NCBI GenBank assembly: GCA_963730065.1 | Contig: CAVSQL010000017.1 | Location: 62,001 to 126,000, forward strand | DNA: 64,000 bases | Direction of reading: 5' to 3' | Origin: UBA9676 sp963730065 | GTDB taxonomy: Bacteria; Actinomycetota; Actinomycetes; Streptosporangiales; Streptosporangiaceae | In this document: positions 42,084 to 51,306 of the stretch, in pieces | How the letters are laid out: each line of letters opens with the position of its first letter | Position numbering within the stretch: position 1 is the stretch's first letter | Program-made: the position numbers and the translations under genes | The notes under the pieces: generated by a model | The model's database searches: none | Seen by the model: only the letters and a program-made list of their open reading frames with translations | What the model was told of the DNA's origin: nothing

Positions 42084-43049
42084 CTAGCGGCGGCCCGGGG
42101 CGGCGGCTTCGGCCGCGCCCCGGCCCGCCGTGCGGAGCCACCCGGTGATCACCCGGGCGGTCTCGGCCGGTGCCTCGAGCTGTGGCACGTGGCCCACCCC
42201 GGCGAGCTCAGCCAGCGACCAGGAAGGGTTGGCCCGCGCGGCGGCCCGGGCGACCGCGATGGGCACCAGGCGGTCGCCGGTGCCGTGTATCAGCAGCACG
42301 GGGCAGGTGATCGAGCCGATCTGCCGCCGGTAGGCCCGGCGCCCGGGATAGCTGGCCGTGGCGACGACGGAACGGAGCGCGGTGGCGAAATCCCGCTCGG
42401 CACCGGCGAACGTGACCCGCTGGTCCGCCAGCTTCAGGTGCCGGGCGACAACGTCGGCGGCGACCCGCGAGGGGTCCACGCAACACAGCCCGAGGACGCT
42501 GGCCACGAACTGCTCGGCGGACAGGCGGCGGCGGCGGGTCATCACCGCCCGGCGCAGGCCCGGGGTGAGGTAGAGCGCGAACATCGCGGCGAGCACGGGG
42601 TCTGGCCGGGCGGGCACGACGGGCAGAGCGGGATCGACCAGGATCAGCCCGGTGACGGCGGCCGGGGCCGCGCTGGCTTCGAGCAGCGAGATCATGCCGC
42701 CCATCGAGTTGCCCATCAGGATGGCCGGGCCCGGCGGCACTGATGCGATGAACTGGTGCAGCAGCGCCCGGTTCGCGGCGACGCCCGTGCCGCGCCCGGC
42801 CGACCGGGTGAGGCCGTGCCCGGCCAGGTCAGGTGCCAGGACCCGGCAGCAGCCGGTCAGCAGCGGCGCGACGGCCATCCAGTTCACCGCCGCGCCGCCG
42901 AGGCCGTGCACGCAGATGATCACCGGGCCGCCGGCCGGGCCGCCGAAGTCGAGGTAGTGCACTGGGCCGCCGATGTCGGTCCACCGGGGGATCCCGCCCG
43001 GCGGCGCGCCGGGCACCGCAGCGAGCGGGGTACCCGGGCCAACGGTCAC
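42084..43049 (-). CDS. Alpha/beta-fold hydrolase
   Basis: About 321 residues from a candidate GTG at 43049. The fold shows VIICVHGLGGAAVNWMAV (oxyanion region), the nucleophile elbow GNSMGG, an Asp in LIHGTGDRLVP and the catalytic His in GVGHVPQLE. Substrate unknown. The start is uncertain because this frame overlaps, in another frame, the 3' end of the LuxR gene by about 220 bases. A fused LuxR-hydrolase protein after a frameshift is possible, and the 48-residue Ala/Pro/Gly stretch before the domain would be the linker. Confidence 0.8.
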   Translation of the reverse strand: MTVGPGTPLAAVPGAPPGGIPRWTDIGGPVHYLDFGGPAGGPVIICVHGLGGAAVNWMAVAPLLTGCCRVLAPDLAGHGLTRSAGRGTGVAANRALLHQFIASVPPGPAILMGNSMGGMISLLEASAAPAAVTGLILVDPALPVVPARPDPVLAAMFALYLTPGLRRAVMTRRRRLSAEQFVASVLGLCCVDPSRVAADVVARHLKLADQRVTFAGAERDFATALRSVVATASYPGRRAYRRQIGSITCPVLLIHGTGDRLVPIAVARAAARANPSWSLAELAGVGHVPQLEAPAETARVITGWLRTAGRGAAEAAAPGRR

Positions 43050-45684
43050 GGGGGCCGGCGTGGCCGACCCAGCTGCCGCGGCGCGCAGCGCGCGGGGCCG
43101 GGGCGGCCGCGGGGTCGGCGCGATCGGGCTGCGCACCCGCGGCCCAGGCGGCGATCTGCGCGCGCGAGGAGAATCCCAGCTTGGCCAGGATGTTGGCGAC
43201 GTGCCTGGCCGCCGTGGCCGGGCTGATGACGAGCTCCTCCGCGATGGCCTTGTTGCTGCGGCCGCCCGCGACCAGCGTCGCGACCTCATACTCGCGCGGC
43301 GTCAGCGCGCCGGGCAGCGCCGGCGGCGCCTGGTGGCCCCCGACGGCGGCCAGGGTGACGGTGTCACGGCTGCCCCCGGCCTGCGGCGCGTCCAAGGCCA
43401 GCGCGACCGCCTCCTCGCCGCTCATGGCCAGCCCCTGCGCCCACAGGCGGGCGATGTCCGGCTCCCCCAGGCGGCGCGCCGACGCCAGGTACCGTTCCAC
43501 GCGCGCGCCGGCCAGCGCCGGGAACCCGGCCGCCTCGCGCAACGCGCTCGCCGCGGCGGTCAGCCGCACGACCAGCTCGGGCCGGTCCTCGGCCGCGGCC
43601 AGCGCCGCGAAGGCCTCCAGCCCCCGCGCCACACCGATCCGTGAGCCCGTGGAGTGACTGAGCCGGACGCTCTCGGCGAGGTGCTGCCTGGCCTGCCCGA
43701 TCGAGCCCAGGTCCAGAGCCACCCGCGCCAGGCCGGCCAGGCAGCGCGCGATGTCCGGCCGGGCGTCGATTTCCCGCAGGATGGCCAGTGCGCCCAGATA
43801 CCGGGAGTGGGCACCGCCGGGATCTCCGCGCAGCCGCGCCAGGTCACCGAGCCCGAGCAGCGCCCGGGCGACCCCCCATTGCTGGTCGATGCGGCGCATG
43901 AGGCTGATCGAGGCCGTCGCGAGCTGCTCCGCCTCCCGCAGCCTGCCGAGCAGTGCCGCGATCGCCGCCCGGATCCCCAGCGCGTAGCCCTCGTTCCACC
44001 CATCGCCGGACGCCTGGGCCATCGACAGCGCGTCGTCGGAGGCCGATGCCGCCTCGTCCGCCCGCCCCGTGTGCAGGGCGATCTCGCTGAGCAGGTTGAG
44101 CGCGGACGCGGTCCAGAACTCGTCCCCGGCGGCGCGGCACAGTTCCAGCCCTGCTTCGGCCCAGGACCCGGCCATGGCCGGGTCGCTAGGCAGGGCGAGC
44201 TGCGCCCGTCCCACCAGGGCGATACCCCGGACCCGGGGCGAGACGGCGGGCGCGTCGCTGGCCAGGAAGGAGCCCAGCCATTCGCCGCCCTCAGCGAAGG
44301 TGCCCCGCACGATCCAGCATGGCCGGACCGCGGTGCAGATCCGCAGTCCCGTCTCCACGTCGCCATCGGCCAGGCAGCGGCTCAGCACCTGCATCACATT
44401 GCCGGCCTCGACGTCGTACCGGCGGAAGACGTCCACCCGCGCCGCCCAGGAGGCGGGGATGCGCGCCATCCCGATCGCCAGGTTGTGCTCGGCCACCGTC
44501 ACGGTGTAGTCGCGCAGCCTGAGCTGGAAGGCCGCGGACTCACCGGCGTCAGCCAGGCGCGCCGCCGCGTACTCACGGATGGTGTCGAGCAGCCGGTAGC
44601 GCGCCTGGCCGAGCACCTCGGGCTCAAGCACCACCAGTGACTTGTCCACCAGCGAGGCCAGCAGGCCGAGAACATCGGCGGCCGGCATGCCGTCGTCGGA
44701 GCACACCTGTTCCGCCATATCGAGCGACCAGCCGACGAAGACCGAAAGCCGCCGGAGCAGCACCTGCTCAGAGGTGGTGAGGAGGCCGTAGCTCCAGTCC
44801 ATGGCGGCCCGCAGCGTACGCTGGCGGGGCGGGGCAGTCCGGATACCGGTGGTGAGCAGCCCGAAGCGGTCAGCCAGGCGCGCGACGATCTGCTCCACCG
44901 ACAGCGTCCGGATCCAGGCGGCCGCCAGCTCGATCGCCAGCGGAACGCCATCCAGCGCGCGGCACAGCGCGGCGACCGCTGCCGCGTTGACCTGGCTGAT
45001 AGCGAACCCGGGAAGCGACGCCGCGGCCCGGTCGGCGAACAGCCGGACCGCCTCATAGCGGCACGCCTCCTCGGGATCGGCGGCCGCGCCGTCCGGCGCG
45101 ACGGCCAGCGGCGGCACCTGCCACACCGTCTCGGCGGCCACGTGCAGCGGCTCACGGCTGGTAGCGATCAGGCGCAGCCCAGGCGAGCTGGCCAGCAGGC
45201 GCTGGCCGACCCGGGCGCACGCATCGATCAGGTGCTCGCAGTTGTCGAGCGCCAGCAGCAGCTGCCGGGGCCGCAGCGCGTCGGCGAGCGTCTCAAGCAG
45301 CGGCCGCCCGGGCTCTTCGCCGACCCCGACGGCGGAGGCCACACGCGAGACAACGAGATCGGGCTGCCGCAGATCACCCAGCTCGACAAACCACACCCCG
45401 TCGGGGAAATCGTCCGCCACGGCGGCCAGGATCTGCAGGGCCAGCCGGGTCTTCCCGATGCCCCCGGCCCCGCACAGCGTCAGGGCACGCGTCACGCCCA
45501 CCAGCTGCTGCAGCTTGTCGAGCTCGCGCTCACGCCCGACGAAGCTATTTTGTTCCTGGGGCAGATTGGCCGGAATCTCCTCGACCTCATTCCTCACGGC
45601 CTGATTCCAGGCCAGCGTCCTTAGCGACGCATTCCCCAACGATAGCCCGGGGCGGGCCCGCCAAAGGAGAAAGTGCGCCCCCAT
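42829..45684 (-). CDS. LuxR-family ATP-binding (AfsR/LAL-like) transcriptional regulator
   Basis: Up to 951 residues. An N-terminal P-loop ATPase has Walker A CGAGGIGKTRLAL (71-82) and LLLALDNCEHLIDACARV, with RLIATSREPLHVAAETVW. A long TPR-like helical region (about 400-770) follows. Then comes a LuxR helix-turn-helix LTPREYEVATLVAGGRSNKAIAEELVISPATAARHVANILAKLGFSSR. The residues after the HTH become Arg/Pro-rich, overlapping the hydrolase gene, so the true end may be nearer 43150 or shifted. GTG 45597 (VRNEVEEIPANLPQEQNSFVGRE) is a credible shorter start. Ligand and targets unknown. Confidence 0.85.
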   Translation of the reverse strand: MGAHFLLWRARPGLSLGNASLRTLAWNQAVRNEVEEIPANLPQEQNSFVGRERELDKLQQLVGVTRALTLCGAGGIGKTRLALQILAAVADDFPDGVWFVELGDLRQPDLVVSRVASAVGVGEEPGRPLLETLADALRPRQLLLALDNCEHLIDACARVGQRLLASSPGLRLIATSREPLHVAAETVWQVPPLAVAPDGAAADPEEACRYEAVRLFADRAAASLPGFAISQVNAAAVAALCRALDGVPLAIELAAAWIRTLSVEQIVARLADRFGLLTTGIRTAPPRQRTLRAAMDWSYGLLTTSEQVLLRRLSVFVGWSLDMAEQVCSDDGMPAADVLGLLASLVDKSLVVLEPEVLGQARYRLLDTIREYAAARLADAGESAAFQLRLRDYTVTVAEHNLAIGMARIPASWAARVDVFRRYDVEAGNVMQVLSRCLADGDVETGLRICTAVRPCWIVRGTFAEGGEWLGSFLASDAPAVSPRVRGIALVGRAQLALPSDPAMAGSWAEAGLELCRAAGDEFWTASALNLLSEIALHTGRADEAASASDDALSMAQASGDGWNEGYALGIRAAIAALLGRLREAEQLATASISLMRRIDQQWGVARALLGLGDLARLRGDPGGAHSRYLGALAILREIDARPDIARCLAGLARVALDLGSIGQARQHLAESVRLSHSTGSRIGVARGLEAFAALAAAEDRPELVVRLTAAASALREAAGFPALAGARVERYLASARRLGEPDIARLWAQGLAMSGEEAVALALDAPQAGGSRDTVTLAAVGGHQAPPALPGALTPREYEVATLVAGGRSNKAIAEELVISPATAARHVANILAKLGFSSRAQIAAWAAGAQPDRADPAAAPAPRAARRGSWVGHAGPRDRWPGYPARCGARRAAGRDPPVDRHRRPSALPRLRRPGRRPGDHLRARPRRRGGELDGRRAAADRLLPGPGT

Positions 45685-46241
45685 CGCGAGTGAAGATGCG
45701 AATGGAGTGGCTCACGGGGACTGCGGGACCAGTGTCGGGCCGCTCCGGGTCGACCGCTGGCGCCGAGCGAATACATACCCACCTACATAGTTCGGACGAT
45801 GCGGCATCGGTCGCTTGCGCCTACCGTCGGCGCATCAGCTGGGCCCGTGACCGGCAGGGGGGAATGGCGCCGATTCCGGGCGCGGCTGACGGTGTGGATC
45901 CGGCCGCCGGAGCCGAACGTGCCGGGGGGGCGTGCGGGGCGGCGGAGGCTCTGCCTCCGCCCATCCCGCCGCAACGGCGCGGGCGACGGCGGCCGGACTG
46001 CCGTCCGGGCCGGTCATCGCCCAGGCGGCCGCCCGGGCCGCGGAAATTCTGGCGCCGTTCACTATCGGGTGTTTACGTCAGGCCGTAACCACCCGGAACA
46101 TCCCCGCGGGCCGCCTCGGTGGCAGCCGTTCGGGCCCGTATGAGGGTGTCGGCCCGGATATGAGCGTGGGAAGATAGCCGTAATGTCGCGATCGGGCGTG
46201 GTTACGGCCTGATGGGCCGGCCACCGGACCCGGGGACGGAC
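45685..46241. other. Intergenic region with a spaced 15-bp inverted repeat
   Basis: About 550 bp without a confident gene. An 81-codon frame (45932-46177, + strand) has a plausible Ala-rich middle but no ribosome site. TCAGGCCGTAACCAC (46078-46092) is exactly inverted at 46198-46212, 105 bp apart. Confidence 0.4.
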
Positions 46242-46834
46242 ATGACAGTCGCTACGCTGCCGGGACAACGGGTAGCCCAGGCGCCCCTTTCCTACCGGAA
46301 AAATGTGAAGATGCTGCGCGGGCCACAAGTGGCCACGCTGCGCAGCGCATACCCGCCAGCATGGGCATTGGTGACGACCGCGGGTGGCAGCACTGGGCCG
46401 GGATCCATGGCCTGCCGCTGCCCGAGCTGTCACGCGCCGACCTGACGTTCTACGGCCTGGATCACAGCGGCCCCAGCTACCAGGTGCGCGTCTTCTTCAA
46501 CAACCCTGACGCGGGCCCCGACACGCCGCTGCTCCCGGGCGAAGGATTCGCCGGCACGTTCTCGGTGTTCGCTCACGGCGGCTGCTTCGGGGAGGAAGGA
46601 CACTGCGACATCCGGGAGCCGGTCAGCGCGTTCGACCGGCGCCCGCCGCCCCAGCTGGTGCCCATCACCCGCGCCCTGACCGTCACCGGCGCCGTCCGCG
46701 ATCTCATCCACCGTGAGATGAGCAGCGTCACGGTGACCGCCGTCCCTGGCGGGCGCCCATCCGCGCTGGCCACCGCGGCCCAGGCCGCCGACGTCCTGAC
46801 CGTCGATCAGGTCGCCCTGCACACCTTCGAATAG
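46242..46834 (+). pseudogene. Tyrosinase-family protein, frameshifted and lacking the copper sites
   Basis: ATG 46242 opens a frame with YRKNVKMLRGPQVATLRSAY, the N-terminal region of a tyrosinase-like protein. At about 46355 a one-base shift moves the coding sequence to another frame, MGIGDDRGWQHWAGIHGLPLP, whose HGLPLP is the segment just before the first copper histidines. Directly after it, ELSRADLTFYGLDHSGPSYQVRVFFNNPD follows, which is C-terminal domain material. The copper-binding core in between is absent. The rest (GEGFAGTFSVFAHGGCFG to HTFE) reads as an intact polyphenol-oxidase-type C-terminal beta domain ending at 46834. Confidence 0.65.
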
Positions 46835-47133
46835 CACGCACCTGGCGCGCTCCCAAGGATGCTCAACCGGAGGTGCCAGCGCGACGCGATGCCCGCGGGC
46901 GGCCCCGCTGCCCAGCGGCGGCCGCGGCCGCGGCTGGGCGCGGCGACCTGCGGGAACGCCCGCCTGACGGCCGGGCCCCGGGCGGCGGGAGATTGCCATC
47001 CGATGGCCCGGGGCGGGCACGGTCATCACCAGCGCCCGCGGAGCCCCGCCATTTGCCCTCCGATGCGATAGGTGCTTTCGAGGCATAAGCCGGCTAGTTT
47101 TCCATATTGGCCGAGCTTCACCGAGGGCAGGGC

Positions 47134-47547
47134 ATGTACGAATTCGAATGCGAGGCGACGTTCGAGGCCGAGCCGGATGCGGTCTGGAAGGTCTGGACCG
47201 ACGTGGCCCGCTGGCCTGAGTGGGATGTCAGCAAGGAGATGGCGCGGCTCGACGGCCCGTTCGAGCCCGGTGTCTCCGGCTGGGCCAAGCAGCGCGGCAA
47301 CCTCGGCGGGTCGTTCACCATCACCGAGGTGGACGCCGGGCGGCGGTGGGTGAGCGAATGTCCCATGCCGCTGGGCAAGGTGGTCTTCGACCATTCGCTC
47401 GAGCCACTGGACGCCGGGCGTGTCCGGGTGATCAAACGGGTGGAGGTGCAGGGCGGGTTCGGGCCTTTGCTGCGGCTGCTGGCCCCCAAGATGCGCCGCG
47501 AGATCACCGAGTCCCTGACCGCCCTGGAACGGCAGCTGTCCTCCTAG
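47134..47547 (+). CDS. SRPBCC (polyketide cyclase-like) protein
   Basis: 137 residues from ATG 47134. The START/SRPBCC fold is apparent: MYEFECEATFEAEPDAVWKVWTDVARWPEWDVSKEMARLDG with its hallmark W-x-x-W-D, then GGSFTITEVDAGRRWVSE and a final long helix LLRLLAPKMRREITESLTALERQL. It is likely a hydrophobic-ligand binder of unknown ligand. It ends only 5 bp from the convergent MarC remnant. Confidence 0.85.
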   Translation: MYEFECEATFEAEPDAVWKVWTDVARWPEWDVSKEMARLDGPFEPGVSGWAKQRGNLGGSFTITEVDAGRRWVSECPMPLGKVVFDHSLEPLDAGRVRVIKRVEVQGGFGPLLRLLAPKMRREITESLTALERQLSS

Positions 47548-47551
47548 CCGC

Positions 47552-47959
47552 TCAGGGGCCAGCCAGCTCAGTGGCCGGCCAGGTGGGCACGGCCAGCGGG
47601 AAGACGGCGACCTGCATCGGGTCCCGGCCCCGGACCGGGTGGCCACCGCCGTTGCCCCCACCGTCGCCGAGCACCATGGCGGACGCGATGATCAGCAGCA
47701 GGATGCCGCTGGCGATCCCCAGCGCGCCCGGTGAGAAGTGCAGCAGCCTGGTGAGCAGGCCGCCGAGGACCAGCAGCAGCACGGCGACTGTGGCCGCGGT
47801 GACCAGCATTTTGCGCAGGACGCGGCGCCGGGTGGTTTCCGACATGTCCGTGGTCATGTCGAGGAAAGGCACCAGTGCGATCTTGGGCCCGATGCCGATC
47901 AGGAGCAGCAGGAAGGTGTCGATGACGAAGGCGGCATCCAGCGATTCGAGGTCCTTCAT
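47552..47959 (-). CDS. MarC-family membrane protein, C-terminally truncated
   Basis: 135 residues from ATG 47959. The sequence VIDTFLLLLIGIGPKIALVPFLDMTTDMSETTRRRVLRKMLVTAAT, then LRLL... and MVLGDGG, is that of MarC/UPF0056 proteins, including the PKIALVPFLDMT start. MarC proteins have about 200 residues and six helices. This one stops soon after VAVFPLAVPT, where a WPATELAGP ending replaces the last two helices. A terminal deletion is likely and the protein is probably inactive. No strong ribosome site. Confidence 0.7.
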   Translation of the reverse strand: MKDLESLDAAFVIDTFLLLLIGIGPKIALVPFLDMTTDMSETTRRRVLRKMLVTAATVAVLLLVLGGLLTRLLHFSPGALGIASGILLLIIASAMVLGDGGGNGGGHPVRGRDPMQVAVFPLAVPTWPATELAGP

Positions 47960-48019
47960 CCCGGGACTCTAGATCATCAGGGGCCACCGCGGAAGAAACC
48001 TCCGGCACCGGCGGGCCGC

Positions 48020-49381
48020 TCAGGCCATCCGGTCGAGGATCTGGAGCACCAGGTCCATCGGGGTGTGCGGGTGCAGGAACGCGAACCGCGCGACTGTCTC
48101 GCCCTCCCAGGCTGACGGCGGGATGAAGGCCACCTGGTCGTGGAGCAGCTGGTCGGCCCACTGCGTGTACTGCTGCGAAGACCAGCCGAGGCGGCGGAAG
48201 AGCACGACACCGAGATCGGGCTCGCGGATCAGCTCCAGGTGACCGCGCTGCCTGATTTCCGCGGCGGTCTGCCTGGCCAGCGCGATCGCCGTCTCGATCG
48301 CGTCGGTGTAGGCCTTGACGCCGTGCACCGACAGGGAGAACCACAGCGGCAGGCCGCGCGCCCGCCGGGTGAGGTGGTAGGCGTAGTCGGACGGGTTCCA
48401 CTCCGCCGGCTTGTCGTGGATGACGTCGAGGTAGGACGCGTCCTGTCTGTGCACGGTGCGGGCGAGCGCCGGATCGCGGTACAGCAGCGCCGCGCAGTCG
48501 AAGGGGCTGAACAGCCACTTGTGCGGATCGACGACAAAGGAGTCGGCGTGCTCGATGCCGTCGTAGGCGCGCCGGACGCTGGGCGCGAACAGGCCCGCGC
48601 CGCCATAGGCGCCGTTGACGTGGAACCACAGGCCGCGCTCGCGGGCGACGGAAGCGACACCGGCCAGGTCGTCGATGATCCCCGCGTTGGTCGTGCCGGA
48701 GGTGGCGACCACCGCCGCCAGCGACAGCGGGTCCTGGTCGGCCTCGATCGCCGCGCGCAGCGCCGCGCCGGTGAGCCGGTGATCGCCGGTGGCCACCGTC
48801 AGCGGCTCCATCTCCAGGATCCGCAGCGCGGCGACGATCGAGGAGTGCGCGTCCTCGCTGACCGCGACCCGCAGGGGGCGGCGCTGGCCGGCGTCGCCGG
48901 GCCGGCGCTTGGCCGTCTCGCGGGCGACCATCAAGGCCGACAGGTTCCCCGCGGAGCCCCCGGACACGAAGCACCCGCCCGCCGAGCCGGGCAGCCCCGC
49001 GCGGTCCGCGATCAGGCGCAGCACGAGGTTCTCCGCGTGGATCGCGCCCGCCGCCTCCAGCCAGGAGATGCCCTGGATCGAGGCGCATGACACGAGCATG
49101 TCGAACAGCAGCGCGGCCTTGGTCGGCGCCGCCGGGATGAAGCCGAGGAACCGCGGGCTGTCCGCGGAGATCACCGCCGGGGCGACGCACGACGTGTAAG
49201 CGCCGAGGACCTGATCCGGGTTGTGCGGATCGTCGCCCAGCAGTCCTTCCAGCGCGGCGTCGAGCTCGCCCGGATCCCGGGAGCCCTCGTCCAGCGGCAC
49301 CGGGTTCAGCCGCAGCCGGTTCTCCGCATAGGCCAGCACCGACCGGATCATCTGCTCGGTTGTCGGGTCCACACTGTGCAT
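48020..49381 (-). CDS. Group II pyridoxal-phosphate decarboxylase
   Basis: 453 residues from ATG 49381. The PLP lysine is in SFVVDPHKWLFSPFDCAALLYRD, the HKW signature of aromatic-L-amino-acid/glutamate-type decarboxylases. VSGGSAGNLSALMVARE is the phosphate-binding region. VNGAYGGAGLFAPS precedes the lysine. Length is about normal (450-490). It decarboxylates an amino acid, possibly an aromatic one, but the substrate is not readable. No close operon partner; the gene upstream is divergent. Confidence 0.9.
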   Translation of the reverse strand: MHSVDPTTEQMIRSVLAYAENRLRLNPVPLDEGSRDPGELDAALEGLLGDDPHNPDQVLGAYTSCVAPAVISADSPRFLGFIPAAPTKAALLFDMLVSCASIQGISWLEAAGAIHAENLVLRLIADRAGLPGSAGGCFVSGGSAGNLSALMVARETAKRRPGDAGQRRPLRVAVSEDAHSSIVAALRILEMEPLTVATGDHRLTGAALRAAIEADQDPLSLAAVVATSGTTNAGIIDDLAGVASVARERGLWFHVNGAYGGAGLFAPSVRRAYDGIEHADSFVVDPHKWLFSPFDCAALLYRDPALARTVHRQDASYLDVIHDKPAEWNPSDYAYHLTRRARGLPLWFSLSVHGVKAYTDAIETAIALARQTAAEIRQRGHLELIREPDLGVVLFRRLGWSSQQYTQWADQLLHDQVAFIPPSAWEGETVARFAFLHPHTPMDLVLQILDRMA

Positions 49382-49454
49382 GCGCGCAACCTAGAGCGCG
49401 GGGAACCAATGCCGCAAGCGCGGCACCCGGCCCCGCGCTCCCCCCGGGCGGCCG

Positions 49455-49532
49455 CGCCGTGCCTGGCCTCCCGCCGCCCACGCCGTGCCTGGCCTCCCGC
49501 CGCCCACGCCGTGCCTGGCCTCCCGCCGCCCG
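49455..49532 (+). repeat. Three 26-bp tandem repeats
   Basis: Unit CGCCGTGCCTGGCCTCCCGC plus CGCCCA, copies at 49455-49480, 49481-49506 and 49507-49531 (last with one change). They lie in the intergenic region between the decarboxylase and lactate-oxidase genes, where they could serve in promoter control or be slippage products. Confidence 0.85.
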
Positions 49533-49583
49533 CGCTGCGCGTGGATGATGACCATACGGCGGCAGCGACGGCCCGGAGGGGAC

Positions 49584-50783
49584 ATGAACATTCGCGAGAT
49601 CCGCGAGCTGATCCGGGTCAGGCCGCCCGCCTGGCCCGGCGCTGACCATCGGCTGGCCCGCTGTCATGACGTCGCCGACCTGCGCCGGGCCGCGCGGCGG
49701 CTGATCCCGCGGCCGGTGTTCGATTACGTGGACGGCGGCTCCGACGAGGAAGTGAGCCTGGACGGCAACGTCGAGGCGTTCCGGCGGTGGCGGTTCGTGC
49801 CGCGGGCGCTGCGCGACGTCTCGGCGGTGGACACCACCGGGCAGGTGCTGGGCCTGGCGGTCCCGCTGCCGCTGGTCCTCGCGCCCGCCGGGTTCACCGG
49901 CGTGATGTATCCCGGCGGGGAGATCGCGGCCGCCCGGGCGGCCGCGCGTCATGGCCTGCCCTACACCCTGTCCACCATGGCGACCACGTCCATCGCCGAC
50001 CTGGCCGCCGCCGCGCACGGTGACCTGTGGTTCCAGCTGTACATCCTGGCCGACGCCGGGCTGACCCGGGAACTGGTCGACCGCGCCGCCGCCTGCGGGT
50101 ACCGGGTCCTGGTGGTCACGGTGGACACGGTGGTCGCGGGCCGGCGCGTCCGGGACGTGCGCAACGGCCTGACCATCCCGCCCGAGCTGACCGTGCGCAC
50201 CGTCGCCAGCATCGGGTCGCATCCGGCCTACTGGCTGCGGATGCTGCGCAGCCCCGCGATCACTTTCGCGAATCTCACCATCGGCGGAGCCATGACCATC
50301 GCGGACACGGCCGCCCTGTTCAATCCGGGCATCAGCTGGGACGACATCGCCGCCCTGCGGGAACGCTGGCCCGGCAGGCTGATCATCAAGGGGCCGCTCG
50401 GCGCCGCCGACGCCCGCCGGGCCGCCGCGGCCGGCGCCGACGGCGTGCAGCTGTCCAACCACGGCGGGCGGCAGCTCGACCGCGCCGTCGCCCCCATCGA
50501 CCTGCTGCCCGCGGTCAGGGACGCGGTCGGCCGGGACCTCACGGTGCTGGTCGACTCCGGTGTCCGGCACGGCGCCGACATCGCCACCGCCATCGCGCTC
50601 GGCGCCGACGCGGTCGCGATCGGCCGCGCCTACCTGTACGGCCTGATGGCCGCCGGCGAGCCGGGCGTGGACAAGGCCCTGGACCTGCTGGCGGTGCAGT
50701 TCCGGCGGACCCTCCAGCTGCTGGGGGTCACCTCGGCCGCCGAGCTGCGCGAGCGCGGCCCCGAGCTTCTCATCCGCCCCTGA
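49584..50783 (+). CDS. FMN-dependent alpha-hydroxy-acid dehydrogenase (LldD-like)
   Basis: 399 residues from ATG 49584, after GGAGGGGAC. The FMN-binding TIM barrel shows PVFDYVDGGSDEEVSLDGNVEAFRRW near the start, LVLAPAGFTGVMYPGGEIAAARAA, and the catalytic SNHGGRQLDRA (His of the active-site base and Arg). VDSGVRHGADIATAIALGADAVAIGR follows. Such enzymes oxidise L-lactate, mandelate or glycolate. The exact substrate is not clear. It ends 14 bp inside the end of the convergent MarR gene. Confidence 0.92.
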   Translation: MNIREIRELIRVRPPAWPGADHRLARCHDVADLRRAARRLIPRPVFDYVDGGSDEEVSLDGNVEAFRRWRFVPRALRDVSAVDTTGQVLGLAVPLPLVLAPAGFTGVMYPGGEIAAARAAARHGLPYTLSTMATTSIADLAAAAHGDLWFQLYILADAGLTRELVDRAAACGYRVLVVTVDTVVAGRRVRDVRNGLTIPPELTVRTVASIGSHPAYWLRMLRSPAITFANLTIGGAMTIADTAALFNPGISWDDIAALRERWPGRLIIKGPLGAADARRAAAAGADGVQLSNHGGRQLDRAVAPIDLLPAVRDAVGRDLTVLVDSGVRHGADIATAIALGADAVAIGRAYLYGLMAAGEPGVDKALDLLAVQFRRTLQLLGVTSAAELRERGPELLIRP

Positions 50784-51287
50784 GGCCCGCCCGGGGCCGG
50801 CTGGCCCGGCTGGCGGCGGGAAAGGCGACCGCGCGGAGGGCTTGCTTGAGCGCGGCCGCCTCGTCGCCGGACAAGGCGGCGAGGAAGCGCCGCTCTGCCT
50901 CGTCACCGGCCCGGGAGGCCCGGCGCAGCGTGCTGCGGCCGGCCCGGTCAGCGCCACCACGTTCTTGCGCCGGTCGTCTGGGTCCCGCCGGCGCTGCAGC
51001 AGCCCCTTGCCCTCCAGCTCGTCGATCAAGGCGACCATCGTGGTCCGGTTGACCCCTAGCCGGCCCGCGACCTCTTGCTGCGAGAGCGGGAGCTGACTGT
51101 TGACGGCGATGAGCACGGCACACTCGCGCCCGGTGACACCGAAGGGCGCCATGGCCGCGCCAGTGAGCTCGGCCAGCCGCAGCTGTGCGTGCTTGAGCAG
51201 GTAACCAAGACGGCTGGCCAGCGCGGGCAGCGGCTCGCCGCCGGGCAGGTCATCGGGCGGCTGGCCATCGGGACGAGGGGGCGGCAT
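50770..51287 (-). pseudogene. MarR-family regulator with apparent -1 frameshift
   Basis: From ATG 51287 the protein is a MarR regulator: LGYLLKHAQLRLAELTGAAMAPFGVTGRECAVLIAV, then LSQQEVAGRLGVNRTTMVALIDELEGKGLLQRRRDPDDRRKNVVALTG. At about 50950 the frame breaks into GPAAARCAGP. One base added in the run GGGCCGGCC restores GRSTLRRASRAGDEAERRFLAALSGDEAAALKQALRAVA, the expected C-terminal helices, ending at 50770. So one base is missing in the sequence as given, by error or by mutation. The helix-turn-helix is intact. It faces the LLM gene across an inverted-repeat operator. Confidence 0.8.
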
Positions 51288-51306
51288 GGCCGTATTCTAT
51301 TGCTAT

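Noticed and set aside
45932..46177. 81-codon + strand frame with an Ala-rich middle
   Set aside because: No ribosome site, no recognisable motif and low-complexity start, so not called as a gene.
47568..51287. 1239-codon open frame on the - strand
   Set aside because: Only its first 120 or so residues (MarR) are meaningful. The rest runs antisense or out of frame through the decarboxylase and LldD-like genes.
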